A stretch of 64,000 nt of DNA from Vulgatibacter incomptus. Its GTDB lineage: Bacteria > Myxococcota > Myxococcia > Myxococcales > Vulgatibacteraceae. The position numbers and the translations under genes are program-made. The notes beneath the pieces are model-generated. The model saw only the letters and a list, made by a program, of their open reading frames with translations. It searched no databases and was not told the origin of the DNA. The stretch covers positions 676,001 through 740,000 of the forward strand of contig NZ_CP012332.1 in assembly GCF_001263175.1 (NCBI RefSeq), in the 5' to 3' direction. This document shows positions 54,706 through 63,278 of the stretch, one piece after another; the first letter of the stretch is position 1, and the number at the start of each line of letters is the position of its first letter.

Positions 54706-55929
54706 ATGGAGCTGAACGAGATCCTCACGGTTGCGCTCCGCGGGGGCGCATCCGACATCCACCTGAAATCCGGCCTTCCCCCGATCTTCCGGGTCGACGG
54801 CAGGCTCATGCCCGTGAAGGACGCGCGGCGACTCCCTCCCGAGGAGATCGCGCGGATGGCCTTCTCGATCATGAACGAGTACCAGCGGGAGCGCTTCAAG
54901 CAGACCAACGAGTGCGATCTCGCCTACGGCGTCCCGGGCCTGGGCCGGTTCCGCGTCAACGTCTTCCAGCAGCGCGGGACGGTGGGCGTGGTCTTCCGGG
55001 TGATCCCCTTCCGGATCCAGTCGATCGAGCAGCTCATGCTGCCGCCGATCCTCGGAAAGATCGCCCTCGAGCCCCGAGGCCTCATCCTGGTGACCGGCAC
55101 CACGGGCTCGGGAAAGTCGACCACCCTCGCGGCGATGATCGACCACATCAACAACGTGGAATCCGATCACATCATGACGATCGAGGATCCGATCGAGTTC
55201 CTGCTCCGCGACAAGAACTCGATCATCAACCAGCGCGAGGTCGGGGTCGACACGATCTCGTTCGGCCAGGCGCTGAAGAGCGCGCTGCGCCAGGATCCCG
55301 ACGTCATCCTCGTGGGCGAGATGCGCGATCTGGAGACGATCGAGACCTCGCTCACCGCCTCCGAGACCGGCCACCTCGTGATGTCGACCCTCCACACCGT
55401 CGACGCCACCGAGACGATCAACCGGATCATCTCCGTCTTCCCGCCGTACCAGCAGAAGCAGGTCCGCCTCCAGCTCGCCTCGGTGCTGCGGGCCGTGATC
55501 TCGCAGCGCTTGGTGCCCCGCGCCGACGGCAAGGGCCGCGTGGCGGCGGTCGAGGTGATGATCTGCACCGCTCGCGTGCGGGAGCTGATCGAGGACAAGG
55601 ATCGGACGAAGGAGATCGCCGACGCGATCGCCCAGGGCCACCTCTCCTACGGGATGCAGACCTTCGATCAGTCGCTGATGAGCCTCCTCAAGGCGAAGCT
55701 GATCACCTACGAGGAGGCGCTCCGGCAGGCCACGAACCCCGACGACTTCGCGCTGCGGCTCTCGGGCATCGCCTCGACCTCGGACTCCAAGTGGGATTCG
55801 TTCGAGATGACGGAGGAACCGCCGAACCGAAGGGCCACGACGCCGCCGCAGCCTGCGGCGCGCCCCGGTCCCGCGCCGGCGGCGCCGCCGAAGGACTCTT
55901 CGGATGACTTCGAGATCGAGCGCTTCTAA
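54706..55929 (+). CDS. pilT: Type IV pilus retraction ATPase PilT
   Basis: 407 residues from the ATG at 54706 (MELNEILTVALRGGASDIHL), with GGGAG upstream; a GTG at 54667 would add 13 residues. Motifs are GTTGSGKSTTLAAMID (Walker A), TIEDPIEFLLRDKNSIINQR (Asp box), ILVGEMRDLETIETSLTASE (Walker B) and GHLVMSTLHTVDA (His box). PilT drives pilus retraction and twitching (S) motility. The C-terminus has a Pro/Ala-rich extension (TPPQPAARPGPAPAAPPKD) beyond the usual end. Other pil genes are outside the window. Confidence 0.95.
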   Translation: MELNEILTVALRGGASDIHLKSGLPPIFRVDGRLMPVKDARRLPPEEIARMAFSIMNEYQRERFKQTNECDLAYGVPGLGRFRVNVFQQRGTVGVVFRVIPFRIQSIEQLMLPPILGKIALEPRGLILVTGTTGSGKSTTLAAMIDHINNVESDHIMTIEDPIEFLLRDKNSIINQREVGVDTISFGQALKSALRQDPDVILVGEMRDLETIETSLTASETGHLVMSTLHTVDATETINRIISVFPPYQQKQVRLQLASVLRAVISQRLVPRADGKGRVAAVEVMICTARVRELIEDKDRTKEIADAIAQGHLSYGMQTFDQSLMSLLKAKLITYEEALRQATNPDDFALRLSGIASTSDSKWDSFEMTEEPPNRRATTPPQPAARPGPAPAAPPKDSSDDFEIERF

Positions 55930-56428
55930 GCGGGCGAAGGAGCCGATCGGCGAGCGCTTCGAGCCGGCCTTCCGCCTCGCCTGCGACTCCCTCGCGAGGC
56001 GGGCCCGGAGCGAGGCGGAGATTCGGGAGCGGCTCGGGCGCGCCGGAGTGGCCTCGGCCACCATCGATCAGGTGGTCGCGAGGCTGCGGGAGCTCCGCTA
56101 CCTCGACGATCCCGCCTTCGCGCGCCAGCGCGCAGGCTCCCTGGCGCGGCGAGGCTTCGGTCCCCGGGCCGTGGAGCTTCGCCTGGCGCGGGCCGGTCTA
56201 GCGGGGGAGCTGGCACAGCACGGGATCCGCGAGGCCTTCGGTGCCGACGAGGCGCGCCTGGCGCGGGAGGCGCTCGCCCGCAGGCTCGGGGATCGACCGA
56301 GCGACGGCCTCGACGTGAAGGAGCGGGCCCGCCTCTTCCGCTGGCTCGCGGGGCGCGGTTTCTCACCCGGGGCGATCCGCGCCGCCTTCGAGCCTGGCCG
56401 TCCATCGGACGATCCCCTCGAAGAGTGA
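55904..56428 (+). CDS. recX: Regulatory protein RecX
   Basis: 174 residues; the start overlaps the last 26 bases of pilT in another frame. ACDSLARRARSEAEIRERLG, VVARLRELRYLDDPAFARQ and GRGFSPGAIRAAFE are the three-helix RecX repeats. RecX inhibits RecA filament activity. No recA is adjacent, and no good ribosome-binding site precedes the ATG, so translation is probably coupled to pilT. Confidence 0.87.
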   Translation: MTSRSSASKRAKEPIGERFEPAFRLACDSLARRARSEAEIRERLGRAGVASATIDQVVARLRELRYLDDPAFARQRAGSLARRGFGPRAVELRLARAGLAGELAQHGIREAFGADEARLAREALARRLGDRPSDGLDVKERARLFRWLAGRGFSPGAIRAAFEPGRPSDDPLEE

Positions 56429-56467
56429 GATCCGGGTGGGGCCGGGCGAGCAGGCGCCCGGCGATGA

Positions 56468-56496
56468 TTGACACCGCCAGGAACGCAGTGTACGCG
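56468..56496 (+). promoter_or_regulatory. Candidate bamD promoter, possibly giving a leaderless mRNA
   Basis: TTGACA at 56468-56473 and TACGCG at 56491-56496 are 17 bp apart. The expected start of transcription (about 56502-56504) coincides with the chosen bamD ATG at 56503. The -35 is perfect, the -10 poor. Confidence 0.35.
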
Positions 56497-56502
56497 AGCC
56501 CG

Positions 56503-57321
56503 ATGCGTCGAAACGCCCTCCCGGTCGTCCTTCTCGCGGCTTCGCTCTGCCTGGCTCTCTCCTCCGGCTGCGCGCACGAACAGGCGGTCGCAAAGTCGGG
56601 ATACTCGGAGGACGCCCAGGCTGCCTACGAGGAGGCCGTCTCCGCCCTCGAGAGCAAGAACTTCGAGCAGGCGATCCTGGCCTTCGAGCAGATCCGCTCG
56701 AAGTTCCCGTACTCGTCGTACGCGGCCCTCTCCGAGCTTCGGATCGCGGACGCCGAGTTCGGGCGCGGCCGCTGGCTCGAGGCGATCGACTCGTACCAGG
56801 CCTTCGTGAAGTTCCACCCGGACCACCCGCAGGTCGACTGGGCCACCTTCCGGATCGGCGAGTCGCACTTCCGCGCGATCCCCTCCAGCTTCTTCCTCTT
56901 CCCCTCTGCGAGCGAGCGCGACCAGACCGAGGTCCGGGCGGCGAAGACCTCCCTCACCGACTTCGTCTCGCGCTTTCCGAAGAGCGAGTACCTGCCGCGG
57001 GCGAAGGAAGAGCTGCAGGAGGTGATGGGCCTCCTCGCCCGCCACGAGCTCTACGCCGCGCGCTTCTACGCGAGCCGGGAGCACTGGGCGGGCGCCGCCG
57101 GGCGATACCGGTACCTGCTCCAGAACTACCCGGGGAGCCCGTACGAGACGGACGCGACCCTGGGCCTCGCCGAGGCCCTCGCAAAGCTGGGCGAGCACGA
57201 TCGGGCGAAGGAGCTCCTCGACGCCGTCGAGGCAGCGCACCCGCACACGGAGGAGGGTCGCAAGGCGCGCGAGATGCAGCGGATGATGGAGAAGGCCCCC
57301 AACCCGCCGGAGAAGCGGTGA
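56503..57321 (+). CDS. bamD: BamD-like outer-membrane assembly lipoprotein
   Basis: 272 residues from the ATG at 56503. VVLLAASLCLALSSGCAHEQ is a lipoprotein signal. TPR units follow (AYEEAVSALESKNFEQAILA, ALSELRIADAEFGRGRWLEA, SYQAFVKFHPDHPQVDWATF, RYRYLLQNYPGSPYETDATL), with the order and length of BamD (YfiO), the essential lipoprotein of the beta-barrel assembly machine. ATGs at 56425 and 56464 would add residues lacking signal character. The stop overlaps the next gene's GTG (GTGA). Confidence 0.88.
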   Translation: MRRNALPVVLLAASLCLALSSGCAHEQAVAKSGYSEDAQAAYEEAVSALESKNFEQAILAFEQIRSKFPYSSYAALSELRIADAEFGRGRWLEAIDSYQAFVKFHPDHPQVDWATFRIGESHFRAIPSSFFLFPSASERDQTEVRAAKTSLTDFVSRFPKSEYLPRAKEELQEVMGLLARHELYAARFYASREHWAGAAGRYRYLLQNYPGSPYETDATLGLAEALAKLGEHDRAKELLDAVEAAHPHTEEGRKAREMQRMMEKAPNPPEKR

Positions 57322-57992
57322 TCGTCTCGGGAGTCGTCCCGGTGGTCAGGAAGTCCGGCGAATCGAGGGCGTCGCTCGTGGCAGGCGCGCTGCCCCTCCT
57401 CGGCGCGATCCTCGTCCTCCTCGGAAGCGGCTGCACCTCGCTGGAGAGCCCGAGCGACCGCGCGCGATCCGCCCTGGAGCGGCTCTCGTCCCATGGATTC
57501 TCGATCCCCGTCGACGCCGGCGTGTCGATCGACGTGCCGGCGGGCAAGCTCGTCGCCACGGCGGTCGACGCAGGATCGCGGAAGCGGGGGACACTCGAGG
57601 CCTTCGGCCAGCTCGCCATCGAGGGGAGGGTGGACGGGATCCCGCTCTCCTACGTGGGCAACGAGAAGTTCCTCGTCTCCTGCTCCACGACCTGCTCCGT
57701 CGACGGAGCGCTCGCGCCGCGGCTGGCCGACGTGGTCCGCCTGCTCCGCGCGAGGCGCGCGGCTCTCCATGCCCGAGATCCCGCCGCGGTGGCCGCGCTC
57801 TCCTCCGCCGAGCTGCCGTCGCCCACCGCCGACGAGCTCGCGGCCGCCGACGGTCGCGGAGTCGCCGCCTGGTTCATCCGCGTGGAGGGCGACAGCGCCG
57901 TCGTCGGCGAGGCGGCCGTGGACGGGAAGCAGAAGCGCCTGGCCCTCGTTCGCGCCGACGGGGCGTGGCGCTTCGAGAGCGGCTTGCCCTAG
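57318..57992 (+). CDS. Lipoprotein of unknown function
   Basis: 224 residues from a GTG that overlaps the bamD stop (GTGA), so the two genes are translationally coupled. GAILVLLGSGCTSLESP gives a lipoprotein signal with Cys near residue 39, rather far in, so the true start may be internal. The mature part (IDVPAGKLVATAVDAGSRKR, LSYVGNEKFLVSCSTTCSVD, RVEGDSAVVGEAAVDGKQKR) is beta-rich with a CSTTC pair. I do not recognise the family; coupling to bamD suggests an envelope role. Confidence 0.72.
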   Translation: MIVSGVVPVVRKSGESRASLVAGALPLLGAILVLLGSGCTSLESPSDRARSALERLSSHGFSIPVDAGVSIDVPAGKLVATAVDAGSRKRGTLEAFGQLAIEGRVDGIPLSYVGNEKFLVSCSTTCSVDGALAPRLADVVRLLRARRAALHARDPAAVAALSSAELPSPTADELAAADGRGVAAWFIRVEGDSAVVGEAAVDGKQKRLALVRADGAWRFESGLP

Positions 57993-58126
57993 TCCTCTTC
58001 GGCGCGTCGGCTTTTTGGCGCAAACGTTGCCGCGCGGCGACCGGAACGGGTAGTCTTTCGCGGGGGATGTGCCGGGAACCCCGAGGAGGGGCCCCTCCCG
58101 GTCCATCGATCGAACGAGGCCTCAAG

Positions 58127-59047
58127 TTGGACACCGGCAAGGCATTCGCGCTCAAGTTCATCTCGGGCAAGTACCAGGGCGGCGAGCTTCCGCTCTCCCC
58201 CGGGAAGGAAGTCCGGATCGGCCGCTCCTCGGAGCTGGAGATCGTGCTCGTCGAGGAGATGGTGAGCCGCAAGCACGCGCGTCTCTTCACCGACGAAGAC
58301 GGTCCCGTGCTCTCCGATCTCGGCTCGACCAACGGCACCTTCGTCAACGGCGAGAGGGTGAGCGAGACGCGGCTGAAGGAAGGCGACCGCTTCCTGATCG
58401 GCACCTCGATCTTCAAGGTCGTGACGATGGATCCCGGCTCGATCCCGCTGGATCAGAGCGAGATCCGCGAGCGCCTCGAGGAGGTCGCCGCCGCGAAGCC
58501 CAGGTCGGGCGGCGCGATGAACGGGCGGATCGACGAGGTCTCGATCCCCGATCTGCTCCAGCTCTTCCAGGCGTCGAAGAAGAGCGGCGTGCTCCGCCTC
58601 ACGGACGGCTCGCGCGAGGCGATGGTCCACCTGCGCAAGGGGCGGATCGTCTTCGCGGAGATCGTCGGGAAGGAGCACGTCGATCCGCTGAGGTCCATCT
58701 ACCGGATCATCGCCTGGACCACGGGCGACTTCGAGCTGGCGCCCGCCGAGGAGCGGGAGTTCCCCGCGGAGCTCGAGGAGAGCACGGAGGCGATCCTCAT
58801 GGAGGGGAGCCGCCGCCTGGACGAGCTTCGGCTCCACGCGCTCCCCCCGAGCGGCGACCGCATCGTCTTCGTCGAGCCGCTCGAGCCGCTCCTCCGCGAT
58901 CTCACCCCCGACGAGCTCGACGTCCTCCAGCTCGTGGTGAACCAGGGAGAGCTCGACGCGATCCTCGATCACTCGACCGTCGGCGACCTCGAGACGGCCG
59001 CCCATCTCGCGAGCCTCATCGAGAGGGGCTACGCCCGCGCGCTCTAG
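58127..59047 (+). CDS. FHA domain / DUF4388 protein
   Basis: 306 residues from a TTG at 58127 (GAGG seven bases upstream). An ATG at 58067 would add 20 residues not seen in relatives as I recall them. The FHA domain is clear: EVRIGRSSELEIVLVEEMVS, RKHARLFTDED, LSDLGSTNGTFVNGERV. A DUF4388 region follows (GRIDEVSIPDLLQLFQASKK, SGVLRLTDGSREAMVHLRKG). FHA domains bind phosphothreonine; DUF4388 is common in signalling proteins of myxobacteria and other deltaproteobacteria. It lies one base before the amidase gene. Confidence 0.82.
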   Translation: MDTGKAFALKFISGKYQGGELPLSPGKEVRIGRSSELEIVLVEEMVSRKHARLFTDEDGPVLSDLGSTNGTFVNGERVSETRLKEGDRFLIGTSIFKVVTMDPGSIPLDQSEIRERLEEVAAAKPRSGGAMNGRIDEVSIPDLLQLFQASKKSGVLRLTDGSREAMVHLRKGRIVFAEIVGKEHVDPLRSIYRIIAWTTGDFELAPAEEREFPAELEESTEAILMEGSRRLDELRLHALPPSGDRIVFVEPLEPLLRDLTPDELDVLQLVVNQGELDAILDHSTVGDLETAAHLASLIERGYARAL

Positions 59048-59048
59048 G

Positions 59049-60002
59049 ATGCCTTTCCGGGCTGCCGCCGTCCTCCTCCTCGTCGTCCTCTCGATGGGCG
59101 CGACGGCCGTCGCGACGACAGCGCATCCGGCGGCGCTGTCGAACGCTGCGCCCGTGTCGGCTCCAGCGGAGGTCGGAGCCCATCCTTCCGCGACTCGTTC
59201 TCCTGCGGACGCCGGAAATGCGAAGCCCGCCCGGCGCGGGCTCCGCGTGGTGATCGATCCGGGCCATGGCGGCGACAAGGACGGCGCGATCGGCCCGAAC
59301 CGCCTCAAGGAGAAGGACGTCGCCCTGGCCATCGCCCTCGAGCTGCGCAAGGAGCTCGCGAGCCGTGGCCACGAGGCGATCCTCACCCGGGAGCGCGACC
59401 TGCCACTCGCCCTCGGCCCCCGGATCCGCGTTGCGAACGAGCGCGGTGCGGATCTCTTCGTGAGCATCCATTTGAACTCGCTTCCGGAGGGGGCCGATCG
59501 CGCCCGCGTCTCCGGCGTCGAGACCTACTTCCTCTCCGCCGACGCCACCGACGATCGCGCGCTCGCCCTCGCCCACGCGGAGAACAGCGACGACTCGCCG
59601 GAGGCGGCCGGGATCGACGCCGGACCCCTCGGGGCGATCCTCGCGGACCTGGCCCGGACGGAGGCCCACGCAAGCTCCGCGCGCCTCGCCTACCTGACCC
59701 ACTCTCACCTCCTCGCCGGGATCGGGGCGAGGGATCGCGGGGTGCGGCAGGCTCCGTTCACCGTCCTCCAGGGCGCCGAGATGCCGGCCGTCCTGGTGGA
59801 GGTGGGCTACATCTCCCATCCCGGCGAGGCGGCGAGGTTGGAGACGAACGCCGAGCGGCTTCGGGTCGCGAGGGCGCTCGCCGACGGGATCGACGCCTTC
59901 CAGCTCGAGGTGGTGGAGAAGTCCACGCCCCACGACGCGGCGGGGAAGGGCGGGTCCCGTTACGAGGCGCCCCCTGTCGTGGCGGGGGACGAGGGGCCCT
60001 GA
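59049..60002 (+). CDS. N-acetylmuramoyl-L-alanine amidase
   Basis: 317 residues with a signal (AAAVLLLVVLSMGATAVATT). The Amidase_3 zinc ligands are in DPGHGGDKDGAIG (His), LKEKDVALAIA (Glu) and DLFVSIHLNS (His), with the catalytic Glu in VLVEVGYISHPGEAARLE. It cleaves the amide between MurNAc and the stem peptide during cell separation. It follows the FHA gene by one base; co-expression with a phosphothreonine sensor is notable. Confidence 0.93.
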   Translation: MPFRAAAVLLLVVLSMGATAVATTAHPAALSNAAPVSAPAEVGAHPSATRSPADAGNAKPARRGLRVVIDPGHGGDKDGAIGPNRLKEKDVALAIALELRKELASRGHEAILTRERDLPLALGPRIRVANERGADLFVSIHLNSLPEGADRARVSGVETYFLSADATDDRALALAHAENSDDSPEAAGIDAGPLGAILADLARTEAHASSARLAYLTHSHLLAGIGARDRGVRQAPFTVLQGAEMPAVLVEVGYISHPGEAARLETNAERLRVARALADGIDAFQLEVVEKSTPHDAAGKGGSRYEAPPVVAGDEGP

Positions 60003-60069
60003 TCCTCGTTTCCAGACGCAAGCCGGAGGCGAGCAAAGGAAAAGGAGCGCCCTCGCGCGAAGCGCGAGC

Positions 60070-60109
60070 TGAAGAGAGCGGGCCCGCTGCAGCGGGACCG
60101 ATTTCTTCA
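60070..60109. repeat. 40-base palindromic element, copy A
   Basis: TGAAGAGA and TTTCTTCA form imperfect outer arms (one mismatch) around a CCCGCTGCAGCGGG palindrome. It aligns without gaps to copy B at 63148-63187, which is also 40 bases long, with 29 identities of 40; the next bases share CGCTC.GAG. It lies 67 bases after the amidase stop and 50 bases before rph. Confidence 0.65.
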
Positions 60110-60159
60110 TACGCTCTGAGAGCGCGATTGGTTAGGGTGCCGCGCGAGGAGTATCCCCC

Positions 60160-60876
60160 ATGCGCAAGAGCGGCAGAGCTCCGGACCAGCTCCGGGCGAT
60201 CGAGATCATCCCCAACTACCTGCGGCATCCGGAGGGCTCCGCCCTCGTGGCCTTCGGTGACACGAGGGTGATCGTCACCGCTTCGGTCGACGAGAAGGTC
60301 CCGCCGCACCTCATCGGCAAGGGCACCGGCTGGGTGACCGCCGAGTACGGGATGCTCCCCCGCGCGACCCACACCCGCAGCGCCCGCGAGGCGGCGCGCG
60401 GACGGCAGCAGGGCCGGACCCTCGAGATCCAGCGGCTCATCGGCAGGGGGCTTCGCGCTTGCGTGGAGCTCGACCGGCTGGGGCCCCTCACCATCGCCAT
60501 CGACTGCGACGTGATCCAGGCCGACGGCGGTACCCGGACCGCGTCGATCACCGGCGCCTACGTGGCCCTCGCCCTCGCGATCCGCAAGCTGCGGGCGTCG
60601 GGGCGGATCAAGAAGGACCCGTTCGTCGCCCAGGTCGCCGCGGTCTCGGTCGGCGTGGTGGACGGCAAGGCCTGCCTCGACCTGGACTACGAGGAGGACT
60701 CGGGCGCCGAGGTGGACATGAACATCGTCGCCACCTCGGAGGGCGCGCTCATCGAGGTGCAGGGCACCGCGGAGAAGCGGGCCTTCCCGCGGGCGATGCT
60801 CGACGAGCTCGTGGACCTGGGACTCCTCGGCGTCGAGCGCCTCGCCGAAGAGCAGCGCAAGGCGCTGGCGCCGTGA
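60160..60876 (+). CDS. rph: Ribonuclease PH
   Basis: 238 residues. [80 protein letters not shown] and [20 protein letters not shown] are diagnostic. It trims the 3' ends of tRNA precursors and RNAs by phosphorolysis. It overlaps rdgB by four bases (GTGA), a common pair, and precedes five tRNA genes. Confidence 0.97.
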   Translation: MRKSGRAPDQLRAIEIIPNYLRHPEGSALVAFGDTRVIVTASVDEKVPPHLIGKGTGWVTAEYGMLPRATHTRSAREAARGRQQGRTLEIQRLIGRGLRACVELDRLGPLTIAIDCDVIQADGGTRTASITGAYVALALAIRKLRASGRIKKDPFVAQVAAVSVGVVDGKACLDLDYEEDSGAEVDMNIVATSEGALIEVQGTAEKRAFPRAMLDELVDLGLLGVERLAEEQRKALAP

Positions 60877-61484
60877 AGATCCTGGTCGCCTCGACGAACG
60901 AGAAGAAGCTGCGTGAGCTCCGCGACCTCGTGGAGGGCATGGCGGTGGAGATCGTCTCGCCGCGCGATCTCGATCGTCCGCTCCCCGAGGTGGTGGAGGA
61001 CGCCGACACCTTCGAGGGCAACGCCTGCAAGAAGGCGCTCGCCTTCGCCGCCGCGAGCGGCCTCCCGGCCATCGCCGACGACTCCGGCCTCTGCGTGGAC
61101 GCCCTCGACGGCGCGCCGGGGATCTTCAGCGCCCGGTACTCGGGCGAGGCGCCCGTCCCGGATCGGGACGCCCGGAACAACGCCAAGCTCCTGCGCGCGC
61201 TGGCCGGGCTGCCGCCGGCGCGCAGATCCGCCCACTACTTCTGCGCCGTCTGCCTCGCGCTCCCCGACGGGAGCGTCCGGACGGCGACGGGACGATGGGA
61301 CGGGCAGATCGCGTTCTCGCAGAGAGGGCAGGGCGGGTTCGGCTACGATCCCCTCTTCCTCCTGCCGTCGCTGGGCAAGACGGCCGCGGAGCTCCCCGCC
61401 GCAGAGAAGCAGGCGCGGAGCCATCGAGGCCGGGCGATGCGGGCGCTTCGACCCAGCATCCTGGAATTGTCGAAAGAAGTGTGA
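60873..61484 (+). CDS. rdgB: XTP/dITP diphosphatase (RdgB/HAM1 family)
   Basis: 203 residues from a GTG at 60873 overlapping the rph stop. [67 protein letters not shown] and the [19 protein letters not shown] segment are characteristic. It removes non-canonical purine nucleotides. Complete and of normal length. Confidence 0.97.
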   Translation: MKILVASTNEKKLRELRDLVEGMAVEIVSPRDLDRPLPEVVEDADTFEGNACKKALAFAAASGLPAIADDSGLCVDALDGAPGIFSARYSGEAPVPDRDARNNAKLLRALAGLPPARRSAHYFCAVCLALPDGSVRTATGRWDGQIAFSQRGQGGFGYDPLFLLPSLGKTAAELPAAEKQARSHRGRAMRALRPSILELSKEV

Positions 61485-61533
61485 TCCGCGCTTGCCATGC
61501 CGCGCGTCATGGGCTAAACCAGCGCCGATTTCG

Positions 61534-61610
<77 letters not shown>

Positions 61611-61628
61611 GTTGCAAGGGAAGCTCGA

Positions 61629-61705
61629 GCGCCAGTAGCTCAGTTGGATAGAGCGGCGGCCTTCTAAGCCGTAGGTCGAGGGTTCGATTCCTTCCTGGCG
61701 CGCCA
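61629..61705 (+). tRNA. tRNA-Arg (anticodon TCT)
   Basis: 77 bases, CCA encoded. Acceptor GCGCCAG pairs with CTGGCGC (61695-61701). The loop CTTCTAA has anticodon TCT, decoding the AGA/AGG codons that are rare in this GC-rich genome. It lies 18 bases after tRNA-Pro. Confidence 0.97.
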
Positions 61706-61731
61706 GATGTACGTGGTTCGTGTCGGTTTGT

Positions 61732-61808
61732 GGTGAGAGTAGCTCAATTGGCAGAGCACTGGACTGTGACTCCGGGGGTTGTGGGTTCGAGCCCCATCTC
61801 TCACCCCA
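61732..61808 (+). tRNA. tRNA-His (anticodon GTG)
   Basis: 77 bases including G-1 at 61732, which pairs with the discriminator C at 61805, the hallmark of tRNA-His. Acceptor GTGAGAG/CTCTCAC, anticodon loop CTGTGAC, CCA encoded. It lies 26 bases after tRNA-Arg. Confidence 0.97.
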
Positions 61809-61852
61809 CTTTTTGAGCAGCACCGGGTCGGAAAATTGGTCGAAAAAGTCGT

Positions 61853-61881
61853 TTGACAGACTCGGCCGGTTCCACTAGAAA
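61853..61881 (+). promoter_or_regulatory. tRNA-Lys promoter
   Basis: TTGACA (61853-61858), 17 bp, TAGAAA (61876-61881): a perfect -35 and a four-of-six -10. It lies 47 bases before tRNA-Lys, so this tRNA has its own transcription start in addition to any read-through. Confidence 0.75.
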
Positions 61882-61927
61882 GCCGCTCGCCAACAACGGC
61901 GGCGGGCAGAAAAAAGCCAGCAGTTGC

Positions 61928-62003
61928 GGGAGCGTAGCTCAATTGGCAGAGCAATGGACTCTTAATCCATAGGTTGAAGGTTCGATTCCTTCCGCTCTCA
62001 CCA
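61928..62003 (+). tRNA. tRNA-Lys (anticodon CTT)
   Basis: 76 bases, CCA encoded. Acceptor GGGAGCG pairs with CGCTCTC with one G-T wobble. Anticodon stem ATGGA/TCCAT encloses CTCTTAA, anticodon CTT (AAG). Transcribed from its own promoter at 61853 and ended by the terminator at 62012. Confidence 0.97.
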
Positions 62004-62011
62004 CCAAAACC

Positions 62012-62052
62012 AAGAGCCCTCCAGGTAGCCACCTGGGGGGCTTTTGGTTTTC
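62012..62052 (+). terminator. Rho-independent terminator after tRNA-Lys
   Basis: AGCCCTCCAGGT pairs with ACCTGGGGGGCT (12 positions, one wobble) around an AGCC loop, followed by TTTTGGTTTT. It starts within 10 bases of the tRNA end. Confidence 0.9.
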
Positions 62053-62085
62053 AGGCCGATTTCCGCTCCCGGGCATCGTCTTCCT

Positions 62086-62115
62086 TTGACCCGGACCCGG
62101 GTGTCGGACTATTCC
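62086..62115 (+). promoter_or_regulatory. tRNA-Leu promoter
   Basis: TTGACC (62086-62091), 18 bp, TATTCC (62110-62115), about 26 bases before tRNA-Leu. The preceding terminator at 62012 separates it from tRNA-Lys. Confidence 0.6.
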
Positions 62116-62140
62116 ACTCGCGCAAGCGTCGTTCGCACCT

Positions 62141-62225
62141 GGGCAGGTGGCGGAACTGGTAGACGCGCTGGACTTAGGATCCAGTGCTGCAAAGCGTGAG
62201 GGTTCGATTCCCTCCCTGCCCACCA
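62141..62225 (+). tRNA. tRNA-Leu (anticodon TAG)
   Basis: 85 bases with the long variable arm of class II tRNAs. Acceptor GGGCAGG pairs with CCTGCCC (62215-62221); loop CTTAGGA has anticodon TAG, decoding CUA/CUG. CCA encoded. Last of the five tRNAs. Confidence 0.97.
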
Positions 62226-62317
62226 CGCGAACGCCCCTCTCCGGCCCACGGATCCCGACCTCCGCCAGCCTGCCGGCCTGGTGGAATTCGGTCCGGAGGG
62301 CTCTGGTTGGCAGGCCG

Positions 62318-63115
62318 ATGATCCCGTACTTCCAGATTCCGCCCCTCCACGTCGGTCCCCTCGAGCTCCACGCCTTCGGGGCCCTCTCCGCCCTCGGGAT
62401 CTACGTGGGCGCGAGGCTCGCTGCCCGGGCGGCGCGGGTCTACGAGCCCAGGGACGATCGCGCGCTCGTCGAATCGTCGGTTTGGCTGGTGGTCGGCGGC
62501 GTGCTCGGCGGCCACCTGATGCACGTCCTGGGCTACCACCCCGAAATCCTCCGGCAGGACGGCTTGGGCGTGCTCCTCCGCGTGTGGGAGGGGCAGTCGT
62601 CCATGGGCGGCCTCGTCGGCGCGATGATCACGCTCCTCGTCCTGTTCAAGGTGAGGGGATGGAAGATCCTGCCCAACCTCAACGCGTTCGCGCTGGGCCT
62701 CGCGCCCGGCTGGGCGATCGCGCGCCTGGGCTGCTTCGCGGCCCACGACCATCCCGGCGTCCTGACGAGCTTCCCGCTGGCGGTGGCCTTCCCGGAAGGG
62801 GCCCGCCACGACCTGGGGCTCTACGAGGCGATCCTCCTGGGCACCCTGGCCGGCGTGCTCTATCTCCTGGCTCGCAAGCCCCGGCCCCAGGGCATGCTCA
62901 TGGGCGTGCTCGCCATCGGCTACGGGGTCCCGCGCTTCTTCCTCGACTTCCTGCGGGCGAGCGACCTGCCCTTCGTGGACGGCCGGATCTTCGGCCTCAC
63001 CCCGGCGCAGTACGTCACCTTCCTGCTGATGGGCATCGGGACCTGGCTCCTGGTCCGCTCTCGCAACCTCCCGGCGGCGCAGGCCCCGGGGACCCCCGTC
63101 CGGCACGCGGCATAG
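62318..63115 (+). CDS. lgt: Prolipoprotein diacylglyceryl transferase family protein, divergent signature
   Basis: 265 residues from the ATG at 62318 with seven hydrophobic helices. The Lgt layout is visible: HAFGALSALGIYVGARLAAR, VVGGVLGGHLMHVLGYHP, WEGQSSMGGLVGA and GYGVPRFFLDFLRASDL. In the family signature GRxGNFxNGE this protein reads ARLGCFAAHDHP, so the invariant Asn is Cys139 and the NGE acids are absent. It may be an Lgt paralogue with altered function, or a lineage variant. Lgt adds diacylglycerol to lipobox Cys residues, and the window has many lipoproteins. tig follows. Confidence 0.78.
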   Translation: MIPYFQIPPLHVGPLELHAFGALSALGIYVGARLAARAARVYEPRDDRALVESSVWLVVGGVLGGHLMHVLGYHPEILRQDGLGVLLRVWEGQSSMGGLVGAMITLLVLFKVRGWKILPNLNAFALGLAPGWAIARLGCFAAHDHPGVLTSFPLAVAFPEGARHDLGLYEAILLGTLAGVLYLLARKPRPQGMLMGVLAIGYGVPRFFLDFLRASDLPFVDGRIFGLTPAQYVTFLLMGIGTWLLVRSRNLPAAQAPGTPVRHAA

Positions 63116-63147
63116 CGGAGCCGAAAAAAGAGGAGCGGCAGCGCGCC

Positions 63148-63187
63148 TGAAGGAATCGGACCCGCTCTTGGGGGGCTGATTCCTTCA
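63148..63187. repeat. 40-base palindromic element, copy B
   Basis: TGAAGGAATC and GATTCCTTCA form perfect 10-bp outer arms. The interior shares CCCGCT and GGG with copy A at the same positions. It lies 33 bases after the lgt-like stop and 22 bases before the tig -35 box. Confidence 0.65.
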
Positions 63188-63208
63188 CTCGCTCCGAGCT
63201 GGACTTCC

Positions 63209-63238
63209 TTGACTTCCCGGGGGGCGGGCGTCTATCTC
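63209..63238 (+). promoter_or_regulatory. Candidate tig promoter
   Basis: TTGACT (63209-63214), 18 bp, TATCTC (63233-63238), 41 bases before the tig start. The extended CTTGACTTCCC is shared with the rplM promoter. Confidence 0.55.
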
Positions 63239-63278
63239 GCGGGGTTCTTTTGTCCCCGCTAGCGCAACGAGGAAGTCC

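Noticed and set aside
61809-61815. T-run after tRNA-His as a terminator
   Set aside because: No independent hairpin precedes it apart from the tRNA itself.
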